A stretch of 64,000 nt of DNA from Mucilaginibacter sp. OK268 (GCF_900103125.1 NZ_FNJV01000001.1:434001-498000); one strand, 5' to 3'; counted from the first letter of the stretch, positions 9,890 through 19,497 are shown. Notes: a model not told the origin generated them from the letters alone. A program made the numbers and translations.

Positions 9890-11455
9890 TTATTTTGTAA
9901 GCTTTCCCGCGCGCTTAGTCTCAAGCCATCCGCTGAAAAGCAGGTTTTTATTCAAGTCGGGTTTAGGGAAAAACAGGCTGGCCAGGGATCCGATTATAAT
10001 CACCACCAAATGGCTGTACACGCCCAACATGTACTTATGCTGATTAAAATTGTATTTACCCAGATCAAGCAGGATATGTTTATCGGCATCCAAGCCTATT
10101 TTGGTAGAGGTTAAAAAGGCATAAGCCGTAAACAGGATACAGGCTATGATCCCGATATTTAATCCCTGCCGGTTAGCCCGGTTGTTGAATAAGCCCAGTA
10201 AAAAAATGCCCGCTATGCCGCCCGAAAATATAGCGTACAGGGTAAACACAATACCTAAAGCGCCCTCATCACCGGCAAGCAGGTATAGGGTAGCTATGCC
10301 CATTGCCCCTAAACCTGCCAGTATTACTATCCATCTTCCGGCTTTCAAATATTCTTTATCTGATTTATTGGGTTTGAATTTTTTATAATAATCCTCCACA
10401 CCGATAGCCGACAGGCAATTAAGATCGGCTCCCAGGCTGGAGATAGCCGCTGAGATCAATGCGGCCAATATTAATCCCACAACACCTGTAGGTAGTTTGC
10501 TCATGATAAAATAAGGGAAAACAGCATCAGCCTTAATACCTGCCGGTAAAGGGTTTTGCTGGTAGAAGGCAAACAAAGCCGTACCGATAAACATAAATAG
10601 TGCCCAAAGCGGTACGGTAAGCGTTATACCTAATATGGATGCCCTGATGGCCGCTTTATCTGTTTTGGCAGTAAGATAACGCTGAACCATGGTTTGATCG
10701 GTGCCGTATTTTTGAATGGCGTAAAATACACCGTTGATAGCCATTACGATGAAGGTGAGCTTTTTGAAATCCCAGGAATAAGGACCGAAGTTGTTTTTAT
10801 GGTTCACGCTGGCAATGTGCCATAGTTCGGGGAAGCCACCTTTGATAGAGCAAATGAGGATAATGAATGATGCTATCCCGCCGGCTATCAGCAAAAAGCC
10901 CTGTACCACATCAGCCCAGATCACCGCCTCAATACCCCCTATGAGCGTAATTACAATGATCACAACACCAATTATCCAGATGATCACAAATGTATTGGTG
11001 TTGGTCATGTTAGCGAGCGCCAGCGCCAGCAGGAAAAATACCGTACCCATTTTTGAAAAATGGGTTAATACGAAACTTACAGAACTATAAAACCGGGCAA
11101 ATAAGCCAAAGCGTTTTTCAAAGTATTCATAAGTACTTACGCCTATCACCTCGCGATAAAGGGGCACTATAAACCAAACCATCAGGAGCAAAACTATGGG
11201 TACCATTAAGCCCTGCACCAGCAAGATCCAGTTGGATGTAAAACCTTCGCCGGGATAGGCCAGAAAGGTTACACTGCTGATAAGCGTAGCCATTAATGAC
11301 ATACCTATTGCCCATGCAGGGATTGAACCGCGCGATACGAAATATTTTTTAGTGGAGTTTTGTCCTTTTGAAAATCTGAGACCGATGGTTAATGAAATGG
11401 CCAGTGCCAGGGCTATGATGATATAGTCTGCCAGGTGCAGGGTTTCATGTTTCAT
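9890..11455 (-). CDS. Sodium/solute symporter (SSS family)
   Basis: A 521-residue inner-membrane protein with about 13 hydrophobic segments. The first begins at residue 10, and the following loop (KYFVSRGSIPAWAIGMSLMAT, then SSVTFLAYPG) is characteristic of SSS transporters related to SGLT. These couple sodium to uptake of sugars, sugar acids or related solutes. The start codon overlaps the stop of the kinase gene by 4 bases (ATGA), so it is co-translated with the acid-sugar enzymes. It probably brings the pathway substrate across the inner membrane. Whether that is rhamnose, a uronic acid or an aldonic acid cannot be read from the sequence. Confidence 0.88.
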   Translation of the reverse strand: MKHETLHLADYIIIALALAISLTIGLRFSKGQNSTKKYFVSRGSIPAWAIGMSLMATLISSVTFLAYPGEGFTSNWILLVQGLMVPIVLLLMVWFIVPLYREVIGVSTYEYFEKRFGLFARFYSSVSFVLTHFSKMGTVFFLLALALANMTNTNTFVIIWIIGVVIIVITLIGGIEAVIWADVVQGFLLIAGGIASFIILICSIKGGFPELWHIASVNHKNNFGPYSWDFKKLTFIVMAINGVFYAIQKYGTDQTMVQRYLTAKTDKAAIRASILGITLTVPLWALFMFIGTALFAFYQQNPLPAGIKADAVFPYFIMSKLPTGVVGLILAALISAAISSLGADLNCLSAIGVEDYYKKFKPNKSDKEYLKAGRWIVILAGLGAMGIATLYLLAGDEGALGIVFTLYAIFSGGIAGIFLLGLFNNRANRQGLNIGIIACILFTAYAFLTSTKIGLDADKHILLDLGKYNFNQHKYMLGVYSHLVVIIIGSLASLFFPKPDLNKNLLFSGWLETKRAGKLTK

Positions 11456-12618
11456 ATGCAGGTATAGTTATTGGTTCCCCAAACGGGAGCCGGCCAGGGG
11501 TAGCTGCCTGGTTTTAAAGTTAAACATAATTGGTTATTGCCGGCTACGCGCATATGAATAACTCCGGGAGCTATTAGTTTTGAGGGATATAATTTTTCGA
11601 TGTCTAAACGTTCAAGTATAGCCCAGGCAGTTGCGCCACCCTCAATCAGTAATTCATGAAGCGAGGTGTGCTCGATAACCTGTCTTACAATAGCTGCCAT
11701 TTTGTGGCTCAGCAATACCGGGTCGACTTTAATGTTCTTAATAAAATCGGGGTTTATAGCAATGATGGCATTATTACCAGCGATGATACTGGAAGCTACG
11801 TGGCTGGCAAAAAGGGCATGCACATTATCGCCGCTGGTTTCGGCACAGATGGTTGCCGCAGGTACGTAATGTACCGGGATATTATTATGCTTGCCATTGT
11901 TTAAGTTTAGCTTGCCCTGGTAAAAGGTACTGCCAAATACAAACAATCGCCTGCCGGTGGTTTCAGGATCAGGCGTTTCAATCTTTTGAGCTGAACGCAA
12001 GTGTTGAAGTAGGTAGGTAAACAAGTTTGCCGAACCTGCCAGCAGGGTGTCGCTATCTGTTTTATTTATCCAATATCCAAGGTCTTGCTCATCATTAGCT
12101 GCACCCATAAGGATTCCCATTGGGGGCAGTTTTTCTTCTTTTTTTACAAGGCGAATCTTTTCATCAGCCCTCAATAATTCAATGATATTTGAGCTTAAGG
12201 CAGGGAAAGTTGGATCGTTGGCAAAATCACTGAGATGGATAGGCACACCGTTGTAATAAAATGTATCGCCAATGAGTTTTTTTGAGTGATAAGGATTGCC
12301 AGGCACAATGAGTGCCCTTTTTAATCCTGATGCTATCAGCTGGCTTTGTAGTTCCTCAACAATGTGCCCCCGTAAAACTGAGTCTATTTTTTTGAAAATA
12401 AACCGGGGCTTTAGTTGTAGCAGTTGAACCGTAAGGTCATGCATGATCGCCTTAGCCTTATCTAAAGGAAGTGATCGGGTGTCAGTAGCTATAATCAACA
12501 GATCGGCATCGCAGCGTTCATCAACAATGGTACTAACCTCAGTTCTTAACCCGTGGTTGAGGCCAATTCCGGCAAGCTCTGCCGCACCTGTTAAATCATC
12601 TGCAATTACAGCGATCAT
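11452..12618 (-). CDS. Four-carbon acid sugar kinase family protein (DUF1537)
   Basis: A 388-residue soluble protein beginning MIAVIADDLTGAAE, the hallmark N-terminus of the DUF1537 kinase family (DDLTGA, residues 7-12). The C-terminal nucleotide-binding half shows LLIEGGATAWAIL and PGVIHMRV. Known members phosphorylate D- or L-threonate, D-erythronate or 3-oxo-isoapionate; the product usually goes to a PdxA2-type dehydrogenase. The gene for such a dehydrogenase lies only 4 bases upstream, which strongly supports a shared pathway. The substrate is unassigned. Apiose or another pectin-derived acid is a possible source because the operon sits in a pectin locus, but that is inference. Confidence 0.85.
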   Translation of the reverse strand: MIAVIADDLTGAAELAGIGLNHGLRTEVSTIVDERCDADLLIIATDTRSLPLDKAKAIMHDLTVQLLQLKPRFIFKKIDSVLRGHIVEELQSQLIASGLKRALIVPGNPYHSKKLIGDTFYYNGVPIHLSDFANDPTFPALSSNIIELLRADEKIRLVKKEEKLPPMGILMGAANDEQDLGYWINKTDSDTLLAGSANLFTYLLQHLRSAQKIETPDPETTGRRLFVFGSTFYQGKLNLNNGKHNNIPVHYVPAATICAETSGDNVHALFASHVASSIIAGNNAIIAINPDFIKNIKVDPVLLSHKMAAIVRQVIEHTSLHELLIEGGATAWAILERLDIEKLYPSKLIAPGVIHMRVAGNNQLCLTLKPGSYPWPAPVWGTNNYTCI

Positions 12619-12622
12619 ATCC

Positions 12623-13663
12623 TTATACTTTTATCCTGTTTTTGCTCAACTGTACGGCAGACTCAATAGCCAGGATCATAGCATCACTGCTGGCAACGCC
12701 TTTACCTGCAATTTCAAAAGCCGTACCGTGATCAACCGAAGTACGGATGATAGGCAAGCCCATAGTAATGTTAACGCCTTTTACACTATCCATCTGCTGT
12801 TTTTCGGCGTTCCATTTAAAGCCGGTGAGTTTAAAGGGGATATGTCCCTGGTCGTGGTACATGGCCACTACGCCACCATAATACCCGGTTGATGCTTTGG
12901 AAAACAAGGTATCGGCAGGCACCGGGCCTTCTACATCATAACCTAATTTTAGCGCCTCTTGTACAGCTGGCAGAATCTCCAAATCATCTTCGGTACCAAA
13001 CAAGCCCGAATCGCCGGCATGCGGGTTAAGCCCGGCTATGCCGATCTTTAGGTTTTTTTCTCCAAGAGAGATGAGGCCATCCTGTAAAAGTTCAACAACT
13101 TCAACAATCCGGTTTTTTTTTACCAAATCGCAAGCCTGCCTTAACGACACGTGGGTTGATACATGGATCACCTTCATATTATGTTCTACCAGAAGCATCG
13201 CATATTTTTTTGTGCCGGTGTAATGGGCATATATCTCAGTGTGCCCTGCGAAATGGTGCCCGGCCTCATTAATCGATTTTTTGTTGATAGGCCCGGTTAC
13301 AGTAGCGTCAACTTCGCCGTCAAGCGCCAGTTCAATTGCTTTTTTTACTGCTTCAAATGAGGCGTTGCCAGCCATCGCCGAGATTTCCCCAAACTTGAGT
13401 TGTTCCAGATCTACATTATGGAGATCGAATACATCAGGCTTTCCAAATTCAAAGTTTGCTTTGCGGATATCTTTTATGGAGTTGATATGTGCATCTAAGT
13501 TCAATCTTTTTACGATGTCAAAAAATACGCCAGTGTCGCCAATAATTACCGGGCGGCAAATCTCAAACAGCCTTTCGGTAAGTAAGGCCTTAATCGCTAT
13601 CTCGGGACCAATACTGGCCGGATCGCCCATGGTTATCGCTATGATTGGTTTCTCGGCTGTCAT
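12623..13663 (-). CDS. PdxA-family 4-phosphate dehydrogenase (PdxA2-like)
   Basis: A 346-residue NAD-dependent dehydrogenase of the PdxA family: GDPASIGPE at residues 13-21, VTGPINKKS near 122-130, metal-binding GHTE (His141), and YHDQGHIPFK in the C-terminal third. Housekeeping PdxA oxidises 4-phosphohydroxy-L-threonine for pyridoxal phosphate. PdxA2 paralogues oxidise threonate- or erythronate-4-phosphate, with decarboxylation to dihydroxyacetone phosphate. Placement between a DUF1537 kinase and a DHDPS-family gene argues for the catabolic PdxA2 role. Its start overlaps the stop of the DHDPS-family gene by 4 bases (ATGA). Confidence 0.87.
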   Translation of the reverse strand: MTAEKPIIAITMGDPASIGPEIAIKALLTERLFEICRPVIIGDTGVFFDIVKRLNLDAHINSIKDIRKANFEFGKPDVFDLHNVDLEQLKFGEISAMAGNASFEAVKKAIELALDGEVDATVTGPINKKSINEAGHHFAGHTEIYAHYTGTKKYAMLLVEHNMKVIHVSTHVSLRQACDLVKKNRIVEVVELLQDGLISLGEKNLKIGIAGLNPHAGDSGLFGTEDDLEILPAVQEALKLGYDVEGPVPADTLFSKASTGYYGGVVAMYHDQGHIPFKLTGFKWNAEKQQMDSVKGVNITMGLPIIRTSVDHGTAFEIAGKGVASSDAMILAIESAVQLSKNRIKV

Positions 13664-14592
13664 TGGTATATTGGTAAGCTAAGATTTTCAATATTAAGCA
13701 TGCTCTGTAGTTTCTTTTGCAGGTCGGCAGCTTCGGCATCACTAACTTTCAATAGCGGTGGCATCATGTACGGACGACACAATCCGGCGCTTTGCATTAA
13801 GGACTTCAGTGCTGCCAGCGATTCGCCCAGCAGGCGTTTGCCCTGGTAGATATCACCCACTAAGTTAGAATGCCTTTGTAATTGCAGGGCAGCAGGCTCA
13901 TCATCATTATCGGCCGCGACAATCATTTTATAATAGATATCGGGGAACAGGTTTCCGGTACTTGGCACCAGGCCATCGCTGCCGGTAAATAATGCATGGG
14001 CAGATTGTGCGCCCCAGCCCAAAAAATGACTGAAATCGGCGCGGCCGATCCATAGTTTGAGCGAATCTCTTAAGCGGTCATAGTTCCGTTCCGAATCCTT
14101 GGTGCCTACGATATTATCATGATAGCTTAATTCATCGAGCAGGTTTAAGTTGATAGATACATTGGTGGTGGCGGGGATGTTGTAAACTATCAAGGGGATA
14201 GGTACTTCATTGGCTAGGGTTTCAAAGTATGTTTTAATTTCATATTCAGTTAGTGTGAAATAGGCAGGCAGGTGCGCTACCGCAACATCAATCCCTTCAC
14301 CAGCACAACGCTTGGCCAGTTCAATGGAATCGGCCAGGCAATTTGATGAAATACCTGCATAAATCAACCGCCCCGGCTGCCTTACTGATGTTGCCAGTTT
14401 AATAAAATCGAGCTTAACATCGTTTGGCAATGAGGCAGATTCACCGGTGGTACCCAGTATGAAAGGTACACCGCCGTAATTGAAAATATTATCGAATATC
14501 TTTTCAACCGCTTCATGGTCAAGTTTATAATTGTCAGTAAGTGGTGTAATTGATGGCACTACCAAGCCATTATATTTCTTTTTTAGTTTCAT
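13660..14592 (-). CDS. DHDPS/NAL-family lyase or aldolase
   Basis: A 310-residue TIM-barrel enzyme of the dihydrodipicolinate synthase/N-acetylneuraminate lyase superfamily. It shows LGTTGES (about 47-52), Tyr137 in IVYNIP, and Lys165 in GTKDSE as the Schiff-base lysine. These residues support an active class I aldolase or dehydratase acting on a pyruvate-like or 2-keto acid. The DapA reaction is unlikely because the gene is embedded in a sugar-acid operon; cleavage or dehydration of a 2-keto-3-deoxy sugar acid is more plausible. It is nine bases downstream of the alcohol dehydrogenase and overlaps pdxA-like by 4 bases. Confidence 0.85.
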   Translation of the reverse strand: MKLKKKYNGLVVPSITPLTDNYKLDHEAVEKIFDNIFNYGGVPFILGTTGESASLPNDVKLDFIKLATSVRQPGRLIYAGISSNCLADSIELAKRCAGEGIDVAVAHLPAYFTLTEYEIKTYFETLANEVPIPLIVYNIPATTNVSINLNLLDELSYHDNIVGTKDSERNYDRLRDSLKLWIGRADFSHFLGWGAQSAHALFTGSDGLVPSTGNLFPDIYYKMIVAADNDDEPAALQLQRHSNLVGDIYQGKRLLGESLAALKSLMQSAGLCRPYMMPPLLKVSDAEAADLQKKLQSMLNIENLSLPIYQ

Positions 14593-14601
14593 TAGTATGT
14601 T

Positions 14602-15768
14602 TTAATAAGCAGCCTCGTAAATGTTAACAGCGTCATCTATGTTTATCGGTCGCGGGTTGTTTTTAAGCAAGCGCGTAATTTTCATGGCGTCGGCCGCCAT
14701 TTGCGGTATGGTGTTTTTATCTATGTCTATTTCTTTTAAGCTTGCAGGGATGCCGCAGTCTTTAATCAACTGACGGATCTTTTCTACTCCGGCCTTAGCT
14801 GTTTCAAAATCATTGACACCGCTATTGCAACCCAATGCACGGGCAACAGCGGCATATCGTTCCGTGGTTGCCGGAATGTTATACTCCATTACAAAAGGAA
14901 GCAATAAAGCATTTGATAAGCCATGGGCAATATGGTACATACTGCCCAGCGGATAAGAGAGGGCATGGACACCGGCCGTATTAACAGGACCTAAACAAAA
15001 GCCGCCCATCAAGCTGCCGATAGCCAATTGTGTGCGGGCTTCTTCATCGGTACCATCATTTACTGCTTTAACCAAATTGCCGGCTATAAGCCGGATCCCT
15101 TCAATCGCATACATGTCAATAAAAGGATGTGCATACAAATTTGTATAAGCCTCAAGGCAATGCGTTAGCGCATCAAGACCTGTCGCGGCGGTAACCTCTG
15201 CCGGGAGACTGACCATCAAATCCGGATCAATGATCACAACATCCGGAACCAGGTAAGGGCTGATAATGCCTTTTTTCTGATCATCTACATTATCTATCAA
15301 TATCGCATTTGGCGATGCTTCGCTGCCGGTACCTGCTGTCGTAGGTACGCAGATCAGTTTTTTAGTACGGGTTTTAAGCAGACCATTGCCTGTTATCCCT
15401 GCCAGCGTTTGGTCGTTGTTAATTTGCGCTGCTATGAGCTTGGCTATGTCAAGGACGCTGCCGCCGCCAATACCTATGATTACATCAGCCGCGGTGTGCT
15501 TTACTGATGCAAGCAGATCTTCAAAGTCTTTAAATGAAGGCTCTTTCACTATTGAGGTATCAACGTGAACAGCAATCCTGGCTTCTTTAAGCTGAACTAA
15601 AACAGGTTCAAGTTTTCCTGACAACGGGCTGATGGTAATGATCAAAGCCGATTTATACCCGCTGTTAATAATCTCATCAGTTAATTTTAAAAGCGATTTT
15701 TTGCCAACAATTATCTGGCCCGGAAACCGGATAGTGATGTCGCGATAAGGATGTTCAGTTTGCGGCAT
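14602..15768 (-). CDS. Iron-containing alcohol dehydrogenase
   Basis: A 388-residue group III alcohol dehydrogenase. The nucleotide-binding loop GGGSVLDIAK is at residues 101-110, TTAGTGSE at 143-150, and the iron ligands fit Asp199 (GLDALTH), His203, His268 and His282 (YHIAHG). Such enzymes interconvert aldehydes or ketones with alcohols using NAD(P)H; relatives act on lactaldehyde, hydroxyacid-oxoacid pairs or glycerol. As first gene of the seven-gene - strand operon it probably handles an aldehyde or a keto acid in the same pathway. For example, it could reduce L-lactaldehyde from rhamnose, but no rhamnose isomerase, kinase or aldolase lies in the window. Confidence 0.87.
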   Translation of the reverse strand: MPQTEHPYRDITIRFPGQIIVGKKSLLKLTDEIINSGYKSALIITISPLSGKLEPVLVQLKEARIAVHVDTSIVKEPSFKDFEDLLASVKHTAADVIIGIGGGSVLDIAKLIAAQINNDQTLAGITGNGLLKTRTKKLICVPTTAGTGSEASPNAILIDNVDDQKKGIISPYLVPDVVIIDPDLMVSLPAEVTAATGLDALTHCLEAYTNLYAHPFIDMYAIEGIRLIAGNLVKAVNDGTDEEARTQLAIGSLMGGFCLGPVNTAGVHALSYPLGSMYHIAHGLSNALLLPFVMEYNIPATTERYAAVARALGCNSGVNDFETAKAGVEKIRQLIKDCGIPASLKEIDIDKNTIPQMAADAMKITRLLKNNPRPINIDDAVNIYEAAY

Positions 15769-16185
15769 ATACTTATTATATTATAATGGCGGGCCTTTTT
15801 AATTGGTTTTGATATAAAACAAAGATGGATAATGCCACCCCCCATTTTTATCCAACCGTTATCCAATTATTGTACGATATTATCAAAAGGTATATCTGCC
15901 CGTAAGTCATTATGATATGATATGCCTGTAATTGGCTTTTATGGATAGCAATGGTGATAAATGATCTCTGAAATGCAGGGAGACGGCTCATGACAGTTCG
16001 ATAACAAAGGCCCGGTAACTTAGCAAAAAGGTGATTTTGAGATAATAGGGTAAATTTTTAGCTGTCTGAATAGCTACTGTCGCTCTTATTCGAAATCAAT
16101 CAAATCACCATAGCATAATTATAACTCACCCGGTCAGATACGGTACTTTTAATATTTTCTGTTAACTCAATAAATACACACGCCC
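15769..16185. other. Divergent intergenic region, no gene seen
   Basis: About 400 bases between the start of the - strand operon and the fbp remnant. It must contain the promoter of the - strand operon, but I find no TAnnTTTG box at good spacing on that strand. Part is AT-rich, with a short imperfect repetition of TATGATATGATATG near 15911-15924. No convincing ORF or RNA gene is visible. Confidence 0.4.
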
Positions 16186-16632
16186 ATGAAAGTAGTAAAA
16201 ACAGTAGGACAATTTATTATAGAGAAACCGGCAGGTTTTCCTTTTGTCAAAGGCGAGCTGTCACGGTTTTTACGTGAAATAGGCATTGCCGCTAAAATTG
16301 TAAATCGCGAAATCAGCAAGGCTTGACTTATTTGATATCATCGGCGAAACCGACTCGGGAACTCCCATGGTGAACGGCATATACTAATGAGCAATTCATT
16401 TCGGCCTTGCGCATCGGCAGCGAGTGCTGTGTTGTAGCATCTGAAGAAAATGATGAACCTATCCAACTACCCCAACAGTATCCAAACGGAAAACTAAGAT
16501 TGGTATACGAATGTAACCCGATGGCCTTTATTGTTGAACAGGCAGGCGTCGCTGAATCTACCAGGTTAAATAATAAATGCGCTAAAAGACACTGTTTTTA
16601 ATATCGGCTCCAAGCAACTCATCCAGCTTTAG
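16186..16632 (+). pseudogene. fbp: Decayed class I fructose-1,6-bisphosphatase gene
   Basis: Three fragments of one family appear in order. At 16186 an ATG opens VGQFIIEKPAGFPFV and GELSRFLREIGIAAKIVNRE, matching the N-terminus of class I FBPase, then stops at 16324. After a frameshift, RLDLFDIIGET follows, then [22 protein letters not shown], matching the NEQF..ALR.GGECC.IASEEN region. Next comes a jump straight to [16 protein letters not shown], which belongs near the C-terminus, so the catalytic centre (the DPLDGSSN region) is deleted. A last piece, NIGSKQLIQL, ends at a TAG at 16632, as in the family C-terminus. The gene has at least one frameshift and a large internal deletion and cannot be functional. 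Confidence 0.85.
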
Positions 16633-16740
16633 AAAAGCCGATTGTGCTGGCCATTTAGTGTGAACCATCCAGGATAGATCAAACAAATACAAAATAAACT
16701 GGATTTGCTGCAAAGAGGGTTCAATTATTGAACATTTTAG

Positions 16741-16783
16741 ACCAATTTTTAAACCTCTGTATAGAGTTCTGTTAATATGTTTG
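16741..16783 (+). promoter_or_regulatory. Candidate promoter/operator of the GH28 operon
   Basis: TATGTTTG at 16776-16783 fits the Bacteroidota -7 consensus TAnnTTTG. A block starting ACCAATTTTTAAACC lies 35 bases upstream of it. The same layout, without gaps, recurs upstream of the first susC (29768-29810). A transcription start near 16790 would leave an untranslated leader of about 90 bases before the ATG at 16881. The upstream block is a candidate binding site for the hybrid two-component regulator encoded in this locus. Confidence 0.55.
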
Positions 16784-16880
16784 TTTCAACCAACTATAGA
16801 CCTGTTTCTCTGAAAAGGATTTTTTCTATCCGATATTTTATGGACCGGCTATTTGCGGATGAACTTATACCTAATATAAC

Positions 16881-18542
16881 ATGCATCTTAAAAAACTGAA
16901 CTTATTAGCAATTTTGCTATTTTGCTTATGCGTAGAAGCAAACGGGCAAAAAAAAACATCCGTTTATTCCTGGCAACATCTGCCCACCGCCGAATTGCCA
17001 TCCTTTAAAACCGACACCTTCAACATTGAAAAATTTGGTGCCAAAGCGGGCGGGTTCACACTAAATACGCAACGCATCAACGCTGCTATCAACGCGTGCA
17101 GCGAGCATGGTGGCGGCGTTGTACTCATCCCTTCCGGATTTTGGTTAACCGGCCCTGTTGTAATGAAAAATAATGTTAATCTTCATATCAGCCGGGCGGC
17201 AGTACTACAGTTTACATCTGATAAAAGCAGTTTCGCGCTCATTGAAGGAAACTTTGAAGGGCACAAGTCCATCCGCAATCAGTCTCCGATCTCAGGTAAG
17301 GACCTGCAAAACATCGCCATTACTGGCGAGGGTATTATTGACGGGCACGGCGAGGTTTGGCGCGCGATGGGTAAAGACAATATTATCGACCGCGATTGGA
17401 AAATACTCATTGCTTCGGGCGGTGAGCTTAGCGATGACGGCCGTACCTGGTACCCATCGGCCAGCTATGCTAAAGGTGCCCGCACCCGTAATGCAGGCTA
17501 TATACAAACCGGTAAAAAACTGGACGATTACCAGGAGATAAAAGACTTTTTCCGCCCTAACCTCATCGTATTCAGTAATTGTAAAAAGGTGCTGCTGCAG
17601 GGTACAACCTTTCAAAACTCCGCAGCATGGTGCCTTCATACGCTGCAATGTGAAGACCTGACATTTGATGGCGTGCATGTCCGCAATGCGTCAAATGCGC
17701 AGAACGGGGACGGTATGGATATTGAATCCTGTTCAAATGTGCGGGTGGTTAATTGCACTATTGACGCCGGAGATGACGGGATCTGTATTAAATCGGGAAA
17801 AGATGAAGAAGGCCGAAAAGTTGGCAAACCCTGTCAAAACATTTTGATCCAAAACAATGTGGTATACAGCGCGCACGGTGGTTTCGTGATCGGCAGTGAA
17901 ATGTCTGGGGGCGCACATGATATTTTTGTTTCAGACTGCAGTTTTTTTGGCACCGACAACGGCTTGCGTTTTAAAACTGTAAGAGGACGTGGCGGCGTGG
18001 TTGAAAATATTTATATCCGTAATATTTCCATGCGCGATATTGTGCACGATGCGATCCTGTTTGATATGTATTATTTTACTAAGGCGCCTTCATTGGCCCA
18101 AACCGGCGGTGACGAAGAAAAGCCGCCTGTTGACGCCGGAACTCCTCAATTCCGTAATTTTTATATTAATAATGTAGTTTGCGATGGTGCCAACCGGGCC
18201 ATGCTCATCCGTGGCCTGCCTGAAATGAGCATCAGGGGCATCCACCTGGAAAATATTTCGATCAAGGCCGATCAGGGGGCCGAAATTATTGATGCCAGCG
18301 ACGTTAGCCTGACCAAAGTAACGCTGCAGTGCAAAACCACCCGACCGTTGGTTCATATAGAAAACAGTAACAAAATCAGGGTCGACTCTCTTGCATCAGC
18401 AGTAAAGCCTGATCTGCTGTTGAGCATTAATGGCAAGCATATGGGGCAGGTTGATTTATTGCATACAGACACCAGTTCGGCCAGCCAGGTGGCAGAATTT
18501 AAATATGGCGCGGATAAATCTGCATTAACAACAACAAAATAA
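16881..18542 (+). CDS. GH28 polygalacturonase / rhamnogalacturonase
   Basis: A 553-residue secreted protein with a signal peptide ending ANGQ. The right-handed beta-helix motifs of GH28 are all present: NGDGMD (Asp280), GDDG with Asp298 and Asp299, HGGFVIGSE (His332), and LRFKT. The three aspartates and the histidine are the usual catalytic set for inverting hydrolysis of galacturonan. The N-terminal FNIEKFGAKAGG and the IDGHG strand are also typical. It could cleave homogalacturonan, rhamnogalacturonan or unsaturated oligosaccharides. It is the first gene of a seven-gene run (16881-25137) with 2-13 base spacings, preceded by the candidate promoter at 16776. Confidence 0.9.
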   Translation: MHLKKLNLLAILLFCLCVEANGQKKTSVYSWQHLPTAELPSFKTDTFNIEKFGAKAGGFTLNTQRINAAINACSEHGGGVVLIPSGFWLTGPVVMKNNVNLHISRAAVLQFTSDKSSFALIEGNFEGHKSIRNQSPISGKDLQNIAITGEGIIDGHGEVWRAMGKDNIIDRDWKILIASGGELSDDGRTWYPSASYAKGARTRNAGYIQTGKKLDDYQEIKDFFRPNLIVFSNCKKVLLQGTTFQNSAAWCLHTLQCEDLTFDGVHVRNASNAQNGDGMDIESCSNVRVVNCTIDAGDDGICIKSGKDEEGRKVGKPCQNILIQNNVVYSAHGGFVIGSEMSGGAHDIFVSDCSFFGTDNGLRFKTVRGRGGVVENIYIRNISMRDIVHDAILFDMYYFTKAPSLAQTGGDEEKPPVDAGTPQFRNFYINNVVCDGANRAMLIRGLPEMSIRGIHLENISIKADQGAEIIDASDVSLTKVTLQCKTTRPLVHIENSNKIRVDSLASAVKPDLLLSINGKHMGQVDLLHTDTSSASQVAEFKYGADKSALTTTK

Positions 18543-18555
18543 GCCGACAGGATAA

Positions 18556-19497
18556 ATGATGAACCATTTGTTTTTCAAATTGACGGTACTGGCATTAGTG
18601 ATCTTTTCAACCCATACACAGGCCCAAAATTTTATGGAGATATGGCCGCATGGTCATATCCCAAACTCTAAAAACCTGCGGCTTACTGACAGCGTAGCAA
18701 ATGAACGCATCTATAGGGTAATGCTGCCGGGAATGTACGCGTTCTTTCCCGGGAAACAGGAAAACAAGGGCGCCGCAGTGGTTATTTGTCCGGGCGGCGG
18801 CTATGAGCGGCTTGCCTACGTGATCAGTGGGTTGCAACTGGCTAAATGGTTCAACACCATGGGGGTTTCGGCATTTGTGCTTAATTACCGCCTCCCTAAC
18901 TCTCCTGACTTGAAGCAACGTGAAATCGGCCCGTTGATGGATGCACAGCGAGCCATTCGCCACATCAGAGCCAATGCAGCAAAATGGGGCATCGACCCAG
19001 ATAAGATAGGCATCATGGGGACATCGTCAGGTGGGCATCTTGCTGCTACCACAGCTACCCAAACCACCGACGTAAGTGCAATTAAGGATAGCCTTGACCG
19101 TGTTTCATTCAGTCCTAATTTTGCTATTCTGGTTTCGCCGGTGATCGACCTCAGTACGTCGTATGCACATGCGGGTAGTGTTAAAAATTTACTGGGGCCT
19201 AACCCTACTGAAGATCTGAAGCGGCATTTTTCGGCCCAGCTTAACGTAAGCAGCACCACTCCCCCATGCTTTATTGCCGATGCGGTTAATGATAAAGCAG
19301 TAAACCCAATGAACAGTCTGATGTTTTACCAGGCACTATTGCAAAACAACGTGCCGGTAAGTTTTCACGCATTTCCGCAAGGCGCACATGCAATAGCGCT
19401 GCGCAATAATCCCGGGTCGACTGAGTTGTGGACCAAACTATGCGAAATGTGGCTGATTGAAATGAACATCATCCCCGAAAAACTGTCAACCAAATAA
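18556..19497 (+). CDS. Secreted alpha/beta-hydrolase, probable carbohydrate acetylesterase
   Basis: A 313-residue protein with a signal peptide ending TQAQ. It shows the oxyanion-hole strand CPGGGYERLA (about 79-87) and the nucleophile elbow GTSSGG (Ser157). An acidic FIADAVND strand and a histidine in GAHAIAL complete a likely Ser/Asp/His triad. This resembles the Bacteroidota acetyl-xylan/acetyl-pectin esterases often annotated as alpha/beta hydrolase or BD-FAE-like. In this operon it probably removes acetyl groups from pectin fragments so that GH28 and GH105 can act. ATG at 18556 and 18559 are both possible starts. Confidence 0.82.
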   Translation: MMNHLFFKLTVLALVIFSTHTQAQNFMEIWPHGHIPNSKNLRLTDSVANERIYRVMLPGMYAFFPGKQENKGAAVVICPGGGYERLAYVISGLQLAKWFNTMGVSAFVLNYRLPNSPDLKQREIGPLMDAQRAIRHIRANAAKWGIDPDKIGIMGTSSGGHLAATTATQTTDVSAIKDSLDRVSFSPNFAILVSPVIDLSTSYAHAGSVKNLLGPNPTEDLKRHFSAQLNVSSTTPPCFIADAVNDKAVNPMNSLMFYQALLQNNVPVSFHAFPQGAHAIALRNNPGSTELWTKLCEMWLIEMNIIPEKLSTK

